Origin: Candidatus Woesearchaeota archaeon
GTDB taxonomy: Archaea > Nanobdellota > Nanobdellia > Woesearchaeales > ARS49
Assembly: GCA_030630695.1 (NCBI GenBank)
Contig: DAOVMP010000008.1
Location: 1 to 9,335 of the forward strand
Reading direction: 5' to 3'
DNA: 9,335 bases
Within the stretch, counting starts at the first letter, position 1; each line of letters starts with the position of its first letter. The position numbers and the translations under genes are program-made. Positions 3,816 to 9,335 of this stretch are shown in pieces. The notes under the pieces are model-generated. The model saw only the letters and a program-made list of their open reading frames with translations, had not been told where the DNA came from and did no database searches.

Positions 3816-5564
3816 TTAAACACCCCAAACAGGATTTTTCTCACGCATTAAAACAGCAATCTCTTTTAACAAATCCTTTTCATCTTGTGACAAGTACTGT
3901 TTATACTCTTTGAATTTTCTAAAATCTTCTTCAGGAACTAAAGAATACAATGTATCTCCTTCTTTAATCTGCCTTCCAATAATAACACCTGTTAAAGAAA
4001 CAGCAATTCTTTTACCTTTTTCAGCTTCACTGATAGATTTCTGCTCTTCCTGAATACCTTTAACACTTGTTACTACTTTTGCCTCTTTATTCATCAAAGA
4101 AATATTAGTTGTCAAAGTTCCGCTTAAAACATCTGCACCAATCACTGCAGGATTAGACTGTCTAAAAGTATAACCTTTTAACAATTGAATCTTACACGGC
4201 TTTGTTAAAACACCCATAGATTTTAATTCCATTTGTTTTTTAGTATCTATCTGCCATTTTTCCAAATCTTCTATAAGCTTATATATAACATCATGACAAA
4301 TTACTTTAACTTTATCTGAAATACTTTCTGGAGCTTCTAAATTAAAACCTAAAACAATAGATAACAATGGATTCTTATCAAAATTAGCTTCTGCATCAGA
4401 CATATCTCTTTTACTAATAGGTCCTACACTTGCTTTTTTAATCTGAATATTTTTTTCCTTTAATAAATTAGATAATGCTTCTAAAGAACCTAAAGAATCT
4501 GCCTTGATTACAATACCCTGCTCATCTGTTTCTAATAAAACTTCTTCAATTTGTTGTTTGATTTCTTGTTTTGCTTTTTCTTCATCCATTCCTGATATTA
4601 ACGGCATTCCTGAAACAACATCTTCAACACCTGGAGCAATAATTCTCACTCCACTTGCTGCTGTAATTTCCTTAATTGATTTGAATTTTGCTCTTTTATC
4701 ACGCATTTCTGCCAATGGTGCTGGGATGAACAAAGCTTTAACTCTTGATACAACAGGTCCTGTTAAACCGCCAACAACTAAAGTTTCACCAACTCTTAAA
4801 CAACCATTGTAAATGATTGCATCCATCACTTTACCCATTCCTTTTTCTTCTTTAACTTCTAAAACAGTTCCTTTAGCCGGGCCTTCTGTATTACATTCTA
4901 AACATTTTTCCAGGTACTTTTGTGCTAAACCAGTTAAAACCATTAATAACTCTGGAATACCATCACCTGTTTTAGCAGAAACCGGAACAATAGCAACTGT
5001 TTTAGCATAATCATCAACTCTATCAAATCTTTCAGAATTTAAACCATGTTCTGATAGTTGACCTACTATTTCATAGATTTTCTTGTCTATTTCATTTATT
5101 ACTTGATCGTTTTGTTTTTTTATCGTTGATAAAATCGGTCCTTTTTCAGATCTGAAACCGCTTATAAGATCTATTTTATTAGCAGCAATAATAAAAGGCG
5201 TTTTGTAAGATTTTAAAATCTCAATAGATTCAATTGTTTGCGGTTTTAATCCTTCACTAATATCTATAACTAAAATTGCCATGTCTGCTAAATTACCGCC
5301 TCTTTTTCTTAAACTAGTAAACGCTGCATGACCAGGAGTGTCTATGAATAATAAACCAGGAATTGTTAATTTTAAGTTTAATTGATCTAATAACGATCCA
5401 CAAACTTTTTTAATAGTTTCAGTAGGTATAATAGAAGCACCAATAGCCTGAGTAATTCCGCCTGCCTCTTTTGCTGCGATAGCACTGCCTCTAATCTTAT
5501 CTAGAACACTAGTTTTTCCATGATCCACATGACCCATCATAGCCACAATAGGTTGTCTTATCAT
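3816..5564 (-). CDS. infB: Translation initiation factor aIF5B
   Basis: This is the archaeal form of IF2/eIF5B, the GTPase that joins ribosomal subunits and helps seat the initiator tRNA. The 582 residues match the usual archaeal length of about 600, without the long N-terminal extension of eukaryotes and with no intein. GTPase motifs are in order: G1 GHVDHGKT (11-18), switch I GGITQAIGAS (35-44), G3 DTPGH (75-79), G4 NKID (129-132), G5 SAKTGDG (196-202). Beta-barrel domain II (about 230-340), domain III and the C-terminal barrel follow, including GVIIGRQIKEGD near 540. The ATG at 5564 is supported by the G1 position and by a TATA-like box 27 bases upstream. It is the first gene of the operon with the Nip7-like and PP-loop genes. 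Confidence 0.96.
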   Translation of the reverse strand: MIRQPIVAMMGHVDHGKTSVLDKIRGSAIAAKEAGGITQAIGASIIPTETIKKVCGSLLDQLNLKLTIPGLLFIDTPGHAAFTSLRKRGGNLADMAILVIDISEGLKPQTIESIEILKSYKTPFIIAANKIDLISGFRSEKGPILSTIKKQNDQVINEIDKKIYEIVGQLSEHGLNSERFDRVDDYAKTVAIVPVSAKTGDGIPELLMVLTGLAQKYLEKCLECNTEGPAKGTVLEVKEEKGMGKVMDAIIYNGCLRVGETLVVGGLTGPVVSRVKALFIPAPLAEMRDKRAKFKSIKEITAASGVRIIAPGVEDVVSGMPLISGMDEEKAKQEIKQQIEEVLLETDEQGIVIKADSLGSLEALSNLLKEKNIQIKKASVGPISKRDMSDAEANFDKNPLLSIVLGFNLEAPESISDKVKVICHDVIYKLIEDLEKWQIDTKKQMELKSMGVLTKPCKIQLLKGYTFRQSNPAVIGADVLSGTLTTNISLMNKEAKVVTSVKGIQEEQKSISEAEKGKRIAVSLTGVIIGRQIKEGDTLYSLVPEEDFRKFKEYKQYLSQDEKDLLKEIAVLMREKNPVWGV

Positions 5565-5586
5565 AGTTAGAAGCTAAATAGTGGGA

Positions 5587-5596
5587 TTTTAAAAAA
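5587..5596 (-). promoter_or_regulatory. TATA-like box of infB
   Basis: Minus strand TTTTTTAAAA, centred about 27 bases before the infB ATG, which fits a leaderless or near-leaderless archaeal transcript. Confidence 0.5.
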
Positions 5597-5612
5597 CTTT
5601 GCAAAGGCAAAG
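5597..5612. repeat. Inverted repeat between divergent promoters
   Basis: CTTTGC (5597-5602) and GCAAAG (5607-5612), 4 bases apart, lie exactly between the TATA-like boxes of infB and the divergent lipoprotein gene. A dimeric regulator could bind here and affect both. No regulator is identified. Confidence 0.4.
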
Positions 5613-5613
5613 C

Positions 5614-5623
5614 TTTAAATATT
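5614..5623 (+). promoter_or_regulatory. TATA box of the lipoprotein gene
   Basis: TTTAAATATT, a good archaeal TATA sequence, centred 26 bases upstream of the ATG at 5644. With no Shine-Dalgarno before the ATG, a leaderless transcript is likely. Confidence 0.6.
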
Positions 5624-5643
5624 TCTAGAATATAGAATATAGT

Positions 5644-5988
5644 ATGTACAATCGAATAAGAACTTATGCAGCATGCGCAATATCTACATTTTTACTAGCT
5701 GCATGTGCACCTTCACCAATTACTAAAGATATGCATCCTAAAACAGACATTTATACACCAGATTCATATAAAACTGGTATGAACGATTTAATTCTTAGCG
5801 ACAATCTTTCAAAAATGGGAATCGCAATGTTATTAGAATTAAGAAAAGAGGAAGCATTCAGATCCAAAGCTGCCCGTATTACATTAGATTCTTTAGCTGT
5901 TAGAAAACGAGCAGATGAAGTAACTACTAAAGAAGAATTTGATGAAGCAGCAAAAAAATCACTTGAAGATATTGCCAAAAAAGAGTAA
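5644..5988 (+). CDS. Small predicted lipoprotein, unknown function
   Basis: The 114-residue product begins with a basic, hydrophobic signal peptide (MYNRIRTYAACAISTFLLAA) and a lipobox, L18-A19-A20-C21, so Cys21 is probably lipidated and the protein anchored to the outer face of the cytoplasmic membrane. The mature part is short: a Pro/Thr-rich stretch after the Cys, then predicted helices rich in Lys, Glu and Ala to the end. I recognise no enzyme motif or family. The ATG is supported by the TATA box 26 bases upstream. It is divergent from infB and convergent with the peptidase gene, so it is probably transcribed alone. It may be a helical surface protein or partner of an envelope complex, but nothing in the sequence decides this. 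Confidence 0.75.
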   Translation: MYNRIRTYAACAISTFLLAACAPSPITKDMHPKTDIYTPDSYKTGMNDLILSDNLSKMGIAMLLELRKEEAFRSKAARITLDSLAVRKRADEVTTKEEFDEAAKKSLEDIAKKE

Positions 5989-6001
5989 ATAACTACTTCT
6001 A

Positions 6002-6034
6002 AATATATTCTCAATAAGGATATATTGATTTTTT
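6002..6034 (+). terminator. Hairpin plus T6 after the lipoprotein gene
   Basis: AATATAT (6002-6008) pairs with ATATATT (6020-6026), followed by a run of six Ts (6029-6034), 14 bases after the stop codon. The stem is all A-T and weak; the T-run alone would be enough in an archaeon. Confidence 0.45.
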
Positions 6035-6057
6035 AAATGTTTGGTAGGAAAATAGAA

Positions 6058-7077
6058 CTAATCCAATGCAGCCAAATCTAACTTAACTTCTCTAAGAACT
6101 TCTTCAACATCATAAGGCAATCTAATCAGCTTTCTTTGTTCTCTTTGCTCAACTATTTCTCCTATTTGGTCTGCAATTTCTTCATCTGCTAGAATAATAA
6201 TAGGATCATCTCTTGCTGCAAGTCCATCTTCAAAACGGCCCTGAAAATAATTATTTAAAAAGTAATCTACTCTACCAAAGTGAACAAGAGGTTCTTCTCC
6301 TATTTTTTCTCTTAAAATATCCGTAGGCCCTGTATGAGTATTTTCATGCTCTACAATTGCATCAGTAATTAATCGCGTATCCATAATAACCATATCATAA
6401 TGGATTATCTCACCACTAACTAATTCAGGCATATACCAAAGTTTTTGCAATAATCCTTCAAACTCTGCTTCATCAGAAGTATACCTTACATCAAAATCTT
6501 CTTGTTTAAGTCTTTTAACAAGTTCATAATGAACAGCTGGCTTTCCTCCTAAAAAGATATATCTTTTAGGAAATGCTTTATCAGCAATAGCATCACAAAT
6601 TTCTTCTTCAAGTTCATCTGCAATACCTGTTCCATCTGGATGCCATCCTCTTCCTTGAAATTCTGGAACTTTATTTTCTCCTTCCCATTTATAAAATAAT
6701 GTGTGTGCTAATTCATGCCATTTAGAACGCATTTTATCATTTTCTGTTTGATTTCTAAAAGGATTTAAACCAATAAAAAATCCTCCGGTTATTGGATACA
6801 ATCTTGCCGTTGAACTAATAGATTCTTTTTTTCCATCCTTATACTCAATTACTATTTCTTTATCGCCTTTTACCTGATTTCTTTCATAATATTCAGAAGG
6901 ATCTGCAAATGCTTTAGGTTCTTCGCCGCATAAATAATGAAGTGCTCCGCTGGCTAAACTACCCATAAAAAAACCAGGTTCATTTATTGATTCAAAACCA
7001 ATTGCCTCTTTTAATATCTCACATAAATACATTGTAGGAGAATTTTCTTTTGTAAACTCCGGCGTTTCTTCATCCAT
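6058..7077 (-). CDS. HELAH zinc metallopeptidase with receiver-like C-terminal domain
   Basis: The start chosen is the ATG at 7077 (MDEETPEF), giving 339 residues: a TATA box lies 28 bases upstream, whereas extending the frame to 7140 needs a TTG start and adds a hydrophobic 21-residue stretch. Residues 121-125 are HELAH, the HExxH zinc site, and the downstream E158/E159-I-C-D-A-I-A-D segment fits the third ligand and helix of ImmA/IrrE-like peptidases, which cleave repressors or regulators. From about 172 to the end the protein resembles a response-regulator receiver: YIFLGG strand, helix, YDMVIMDTR with D233 at the phosphoacceptor position, IIILADEE strand, and IRLPYDVEEVLREV where receivers have a (K)P(F/Y) turn. 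Many insertions separate these and the usual Lys is not clear, so it may be a pseudo-receiver. Targets are unknown. The N-terminal 100 residues are of unknown fold. Confidence 0.7.
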   Translation of the reverse strand: MDEETPEFTKENSPTMYLCEILKEAIGFESINEPGFFMGSLASGALHYLCGEEPKAFADPSEYYERNQVKGDKEIVIEYKDGKKESISSTARLYPITGGFFIGLNPFRNQTENDKMRSKWHELAHTLFYKWEGENKVPEFQGRGWHPDGTGIADELEEEICDAIADKAFPKRYIFLGGKPAVHYELVKRLKQEDFDVRYTSDEAEFEGLLQKLWYMPELVSGEIIHYDMVIMDTRLITDAIVEHENTHTGPTDILREKIGEEPLVHFGRVDYFLNNYFQGRFEDGLAARDDPIIILADEEIADQIGEIVEQREQRKLIRLPYDVEEVLREVKLDLAALD

Positions 7078-7101
7078 ACTCTTGAAACAAATAATGCATT
7101 T

Positions 7102-7109
7102 CTTATAAA
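7102..7109 (-). promoter_or_regulatory. TATA box of the metallopeptidase gene
   Basis: Minus strand TTTATAAG, centred about 28 bases upstream of the ATG at 7077. It supports that start over the in-frame TTG at 7140, within whose coding extension it would otherwise fall. Confidence 0.55.
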
Positions 7110-7168
7110 GATTAGGAATTATGGCAAAATACTGTCTCAAAACTATATTCTAAACAAGATAACCCCTT

Positions 7169-7231
7169 TTACTACTCACCAATACTCTAAATACGTAATC
7201 TTTAAATACTATGAGTATTTCCAAGTAGTAA
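7169..7231. repeat. Split inverted repeat around a promoter
   Basis: TTACTACT (7169-7176) and AATACTC (7181-7187) are mirrored by GAGTATT (7213-7219) and AGTAGTAA (7224-7231), giving 15 of 19 positions complementary per arm. The repeat brackets the TATA box of the downstream secreted-protein gene, with its right arm at the expected transcription start. It may be a regulator-binding site. Confidence 0.4.
7201..7208 (+). promoter_or_regulatory. TATA box of the secreted-protein gene
   Basis: TTTAAATA, 62-69 bases upstream of the ATG at 7270. A start near 7230 would leave a leader of about 40 bases with a small hairpin AGTCG/CGACT (7236-7240/7245-7249) and a G-rich GGGGGGAAG just before the ATG, unlike the leaderless neighbours. 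Confidence 0.5.
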
Positions 7232-7269
7232 CATAAGTCGTTATCGACTATAATTGGGGGGAAGAAAAT

Positions 7270-8226
7270 ATGAAAACAAAAATTTTAAGCGCGCTTTGTA
7301 TTCTATTGATAACTTTACTAGCCTCCAGTGCTATTGCATTACCAATAGATATACAGAAAGTTGAAATTGACGATGAAAGAGTCGATGACAACCAAGAAAT
7401 AAGACTTGACGTTGAAAGAGGACAAGATGTTGAAATCGAACTAACAATTGTACCAATTGAAGACGTTGAAGACATTGAAATAAGAGCATTTATTTCTGGA
7501 TACGAGTACAATGACTTTGAAAGCATTGCAGACTCAATCGGTCCAATAAGCATGGACGCAGGAATAAAATACAGAAAAACACTAACAATAACTCTACCTG
7601 AAGATGTAGAAGAAGACGACTACAAACTAAGAATATTATTCACAGACAGAAACGGCGAAGATTCATTCTTGCTGGCATACAGATTAAAAATTGACCTGCC
7701 ACGACACGAACTGAAAATTACCGACGTTCTATTCCATCCAGGAAAAAACGTTAAAGCTGGAACAGCATTGCTGGGCCAAGTACGCGTTGAAAACATGGGT
7801 GAAAAAGATGAAGATGACATTGTTGTAAAGATAATGATTCCAGAATTAGGAATATCTGCAACAGACTACATCGATGAAATCGAGAGCGGAGAACAAGAAG
7901 AAACAGAAGAACTATACCTGAGAATTCCTGACACAGCAGAACCAGGAATATACCAAGCACAAATATACATTGGTTACAATAACAACCACGATAAAGTGCT
8001 GGCAACCTCAGTATTAAACATCGAAGCAAGCGACAGAGTACAAAACGTGCCTGAAGAAACAATAGTTGTTGTAGAACAAGTACAAGAAACAACTCAAGAC
8101 GTTGTTCCTGCAACAAACTGGAAAAGCACAATAAAAACAATGCTTGAAGTAGTATTGCTTGTGTTAGTTGCTCTATTAGTTGTAATCGGATTAATAATCG
8201 GATTTACAAGACTAGGAAGAGACTAA
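7270..8226 (+). CDS. Secreted membrane-anchored acidic beta-domain protein
   Basis: The 318-residue product has a signal peptide (residues 1 to about 24, MKTKILSALCILLITLLASS then AIALP), two successive beta-rich regions (about 25-145 and 146-255) and a C-terminal transmembrane helix (about 289-312, LEVVLLVLVALLVVIGLIIG) followed by a short basic tail, the topology of an envelope protein displayed outside the cell. The second region (LKITDVLFHPGKNVKAGTAL, then VRVENMGEKDEDDIVVKI) resembles the CARDB/COG1361-type Ig-like modules of archaeal surface proteins. It is strongly acidic (many Asp/Glu). Between the second domain and the helix is a Gln/Val/Thr-rich linker (about 256-285). Codon choice favours A-ending codons like alaS downstream. 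Function is unknown; a surface or adhesion role is inferred from topology alone. Confidence 0.75.
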   Translation: MKTKILSALCILLITLLASSAIALPIDIQKVEIDDERVDDNQEIRLDVERGQDVEIELTIVPIEDVEDIEIRAFISGYEYNDFESIADSIGPISMDAGIKYRKTLTITLPEDVEEDDYKLRILFTDRNGEDSFLLAYRLKIDLPRHELKITDVLFHPGKNVKAGTALLGQVRVENMGEKDEDDIVVKIMIPELGISATDYIDEIESGEQEETEELYLRIPDTAEPGIYQAQIYIGYNNNHDKVLATSVLNIEASDRVQNVPEETIVVVEQVQETTQDVVPATNWKSTIKTMLEVVLLVLVALLVVIGLIIGFTRLGRD

Positions 8227-8231
8227 ATCTG

Positions 8232-8262
8232 TTTTTTTTATTTTTATTTTCTTTTTCTTTTT
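8232..8262 (+). terminator. Long T-rich terminator tract
   Basis: Five successive T-runs (of 8, 5, 4, 5 and 5 bases) broken by single A or C lie just after the stop codon of the secreted-protein gene. This is the typical hairpin-free archaeal terminator. Confidence 0.6.
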
Positions 8263-8276
8263 AATAACAAAAACCT

Positions 8277-8284
8277 TAATAAAC
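8277..8284 (+). promoter_or_regulatory. TATA-like box of alaS
   Basis: TTAATAAA, centred 27 bases before the ATG at 8307, consistent with a leaderless alaS transcript. Confidence 0.5.
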
Positions 8285-8306
8285 CTATACTCGATTTCTT
8301 AATCTT

Positions 8307-9335
8307 ATGACACGGAAATATCCATGCGGGTGTAGTGCTAAGAAGTATTTTGAATCTGATGAAGAGCTTAAAAAACACTATAAAGCAGAGTATTCTTCAG
8401 ATCCGTCTGTGAATTATCCTGTTAAAACACTCAAAAACAATGATTTTGTGCGGAAAAAATGTTCGTGCGGGCAATATTTTTGGTCGACAGATACAAAACG
8501 CGAGATATGCGGCGAACCAATCTGTGCAGGAGGATTTAGCTTTATAGGTAATAGTCCTTGCACTAAACAACTAAATTACATACAAGTATGGGAAGAATTC
8601 TCTAAAATACACAAGGAACTAGGATATACACCAATTAAACGCTATCCAGTAGTCGCACGCTGGAATCCAACAACTGAATTCACAATCGCTTCAATAGCAG
8701 CATTTCAGCCATATGTAGTATCAGGCGAAGTAGAACCACCTGCAAATCCATTAGTTATCCCGCAATTTTGTTTACGATTCCCAGATATAGATAATGTTGG
8801 ATTAACAGGACACTTTACTGGCTTTGTAATGCTAGGAGAACACGCATTCTTATCACCATCAGAGTATAATGTTAATAAATTATTACAAGATCACTTGATT
8901 TGGTTAAAAGACGGCATGGGACTTCCATTTGATGAAATAGTTATTCACGAAGACATATGGGCTGGTGGAGGAAATTTCGGGCCATGCTTAGAATTCTTTG
9001 TTAGAGGACTAGAAGTTTCAAATCAAGTATACATGCAATATGAAAATACTTCTTCAGGACCAAAAGAACTACAAATAAAAGTATTAGACATGGGACAAGG
9101 ACATGAAAGAGCAGCATGGATAACACAAGGAACACCAACATCATACGATGCTACATTTCCAACAGTAATAGAAAAACTAAAAGCAAAAACAAACATTAAA
9201 ATTGATTCTTTATTTATGAAAAAATTTGTTCACTTAGCGGCATATCTCAATGTTTTAGAATTTAAAGACATAGAAAAACAATGGAAAATCGTTGCTGAAA
9301 AAATAGGAATGAATATTGATAAATTAAAAGAAAAA
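8307..9335 (+). CDS. alaS: Alanyl-tRNA synthetase, N-terminal part (runs off the window)
   Basis: The frame from ATG 8307 stays open for 343 codons to the window end, so the 3' part is missing. AlaRS charges tRNA-Ala with alanine in the cytoplasm. Archaeal-type features in order: FVRKKCSCGQYFW (47-59) with C52, C54, C68 and C73, the zinc-binding segment at the start of archaeal AlaRS; IKRYPVVARW (motif 2 region); IASIAAFQPYVVSGEVEPPA with the following ANPL; a MLGEHAF block; and WAGGGNFGPCLEFFVRGLEV, the GGGN segment of the active site. The editing and C-terminal domains lie beyond the window. A 43-residue extension precedes the usual start, with C7-G-C9 and H24 spaced like part of a zinc finger. 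The start is backed by a TATA box 27 bases upstream and the absence of a better ATG. Confidence 0.93.
   Translation, partial: MTRKYPCGCSAKKYFESDEELKKHYKAEYSSDPSVNYPVKTLKNNDFVRKKCSCGQYFWSTDTKREICGEPICAGGFSFIGNSPCTKQLNYIQVWEEFSKIHKELGYTPIKRYPVVARWNPTTEFTIASIAAFQPYVVSGEVEPPANPLVIPQFCLRFPDIDNVGLTGHFTGFVMLGEHAFLSPSEYNVNKLLQDHLIWLKDGMGLPFDEIVIHEDIWAGGGNFGPCLEFFVRGLEVSNQVYMQYENTSSGPKELQIKVLDMGQGHERAAWITQGTPTSYDATFPTVIEKLKAKTNIKIDSLFMKKFVHLAAYLNVLEFKDIEKQWKIVAEKIGMNIDKLKEK

Noticed and set aside
7078..7140. N-terminal extension of the metallopeptidase to position 7140
   Set aside because: It needs a TTG start, and a good TATA box (7102-7109) lies inside it at the right distance from the ATG at 7077.

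Overview
The window looks like part of an AT-rich archaeal chromosome, most probably from a DPANN-type lineage such as Woesearchaeota or Pacearchaeota (inference from protein style, not tested). The evidence is archaeal IF5B, a Nip7-like PUA protein, an archaeal-type alanyl-tRNA synthetase with its N-terminal zinc-binding segment, and TATA-like boxes 26-28 bases upstream of several start codons, as expected for leaderless archaeal transcripts.

Layout. 1-603 (+): 3' end of a HerA/FtsK-superfamily (TraG/VirB4-like) ATPase with a C-terminal winged helix, followed by a hairpin. About 640-2440: roughly 1.8 kb with no convincing protein gene, more GC-rich than its surroundings (58% in 961-1020, 47% in 1081-1140, against about 35% in 3361-3420) and densely packed with long complementary arms. 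I interpret it as one very large structured non-coding RNA (or two adjacent ones) on the + strand, of a family I do not recognise. 2506-5564 (-): compact operon infB, nip7-like PUA gene, stand-alone asparagine-synthetase-type PP-loop ATPase, with start/stop contacts of 0 to 4 bases. 5644-5988 (+): small lipoprotein. 6058-7077 (-): HELAH metallopeptidase with a receiver-like C-terminal half. 7270-8226 (+): secreted, membrane-anchored, acidic beta-rich surface protein. 8307 to the window end (+): 5' part of alaS.

How it fits together. The right two thirds is mostly translation and RNA-handling genes (infB, nip7-like, alaS) interleaved with envelope proteins and an unusual peptidase. The standout is the RNA region. 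It has 12-bp perfect stems, two pseudoknots (crossing pairs of helices), a three-way junction, two neighbouring hairpins sharing a loop motif, a GNRA-capped hairpin, a 336-base long-range helix and a terminator-like 3' hairpin. The imperfect pairs in the long helices are nearly all G-T read on the + strand, which become G-U pairs in a + strand RNA but A-C mismatches in a - strand one. This is visible evidence for selection on RNA structure and for strand. It lies directly after a mobile-element-type ATPase; several giant bacterial RNAs also occur in mobile elements, but a functional link here is speculation.
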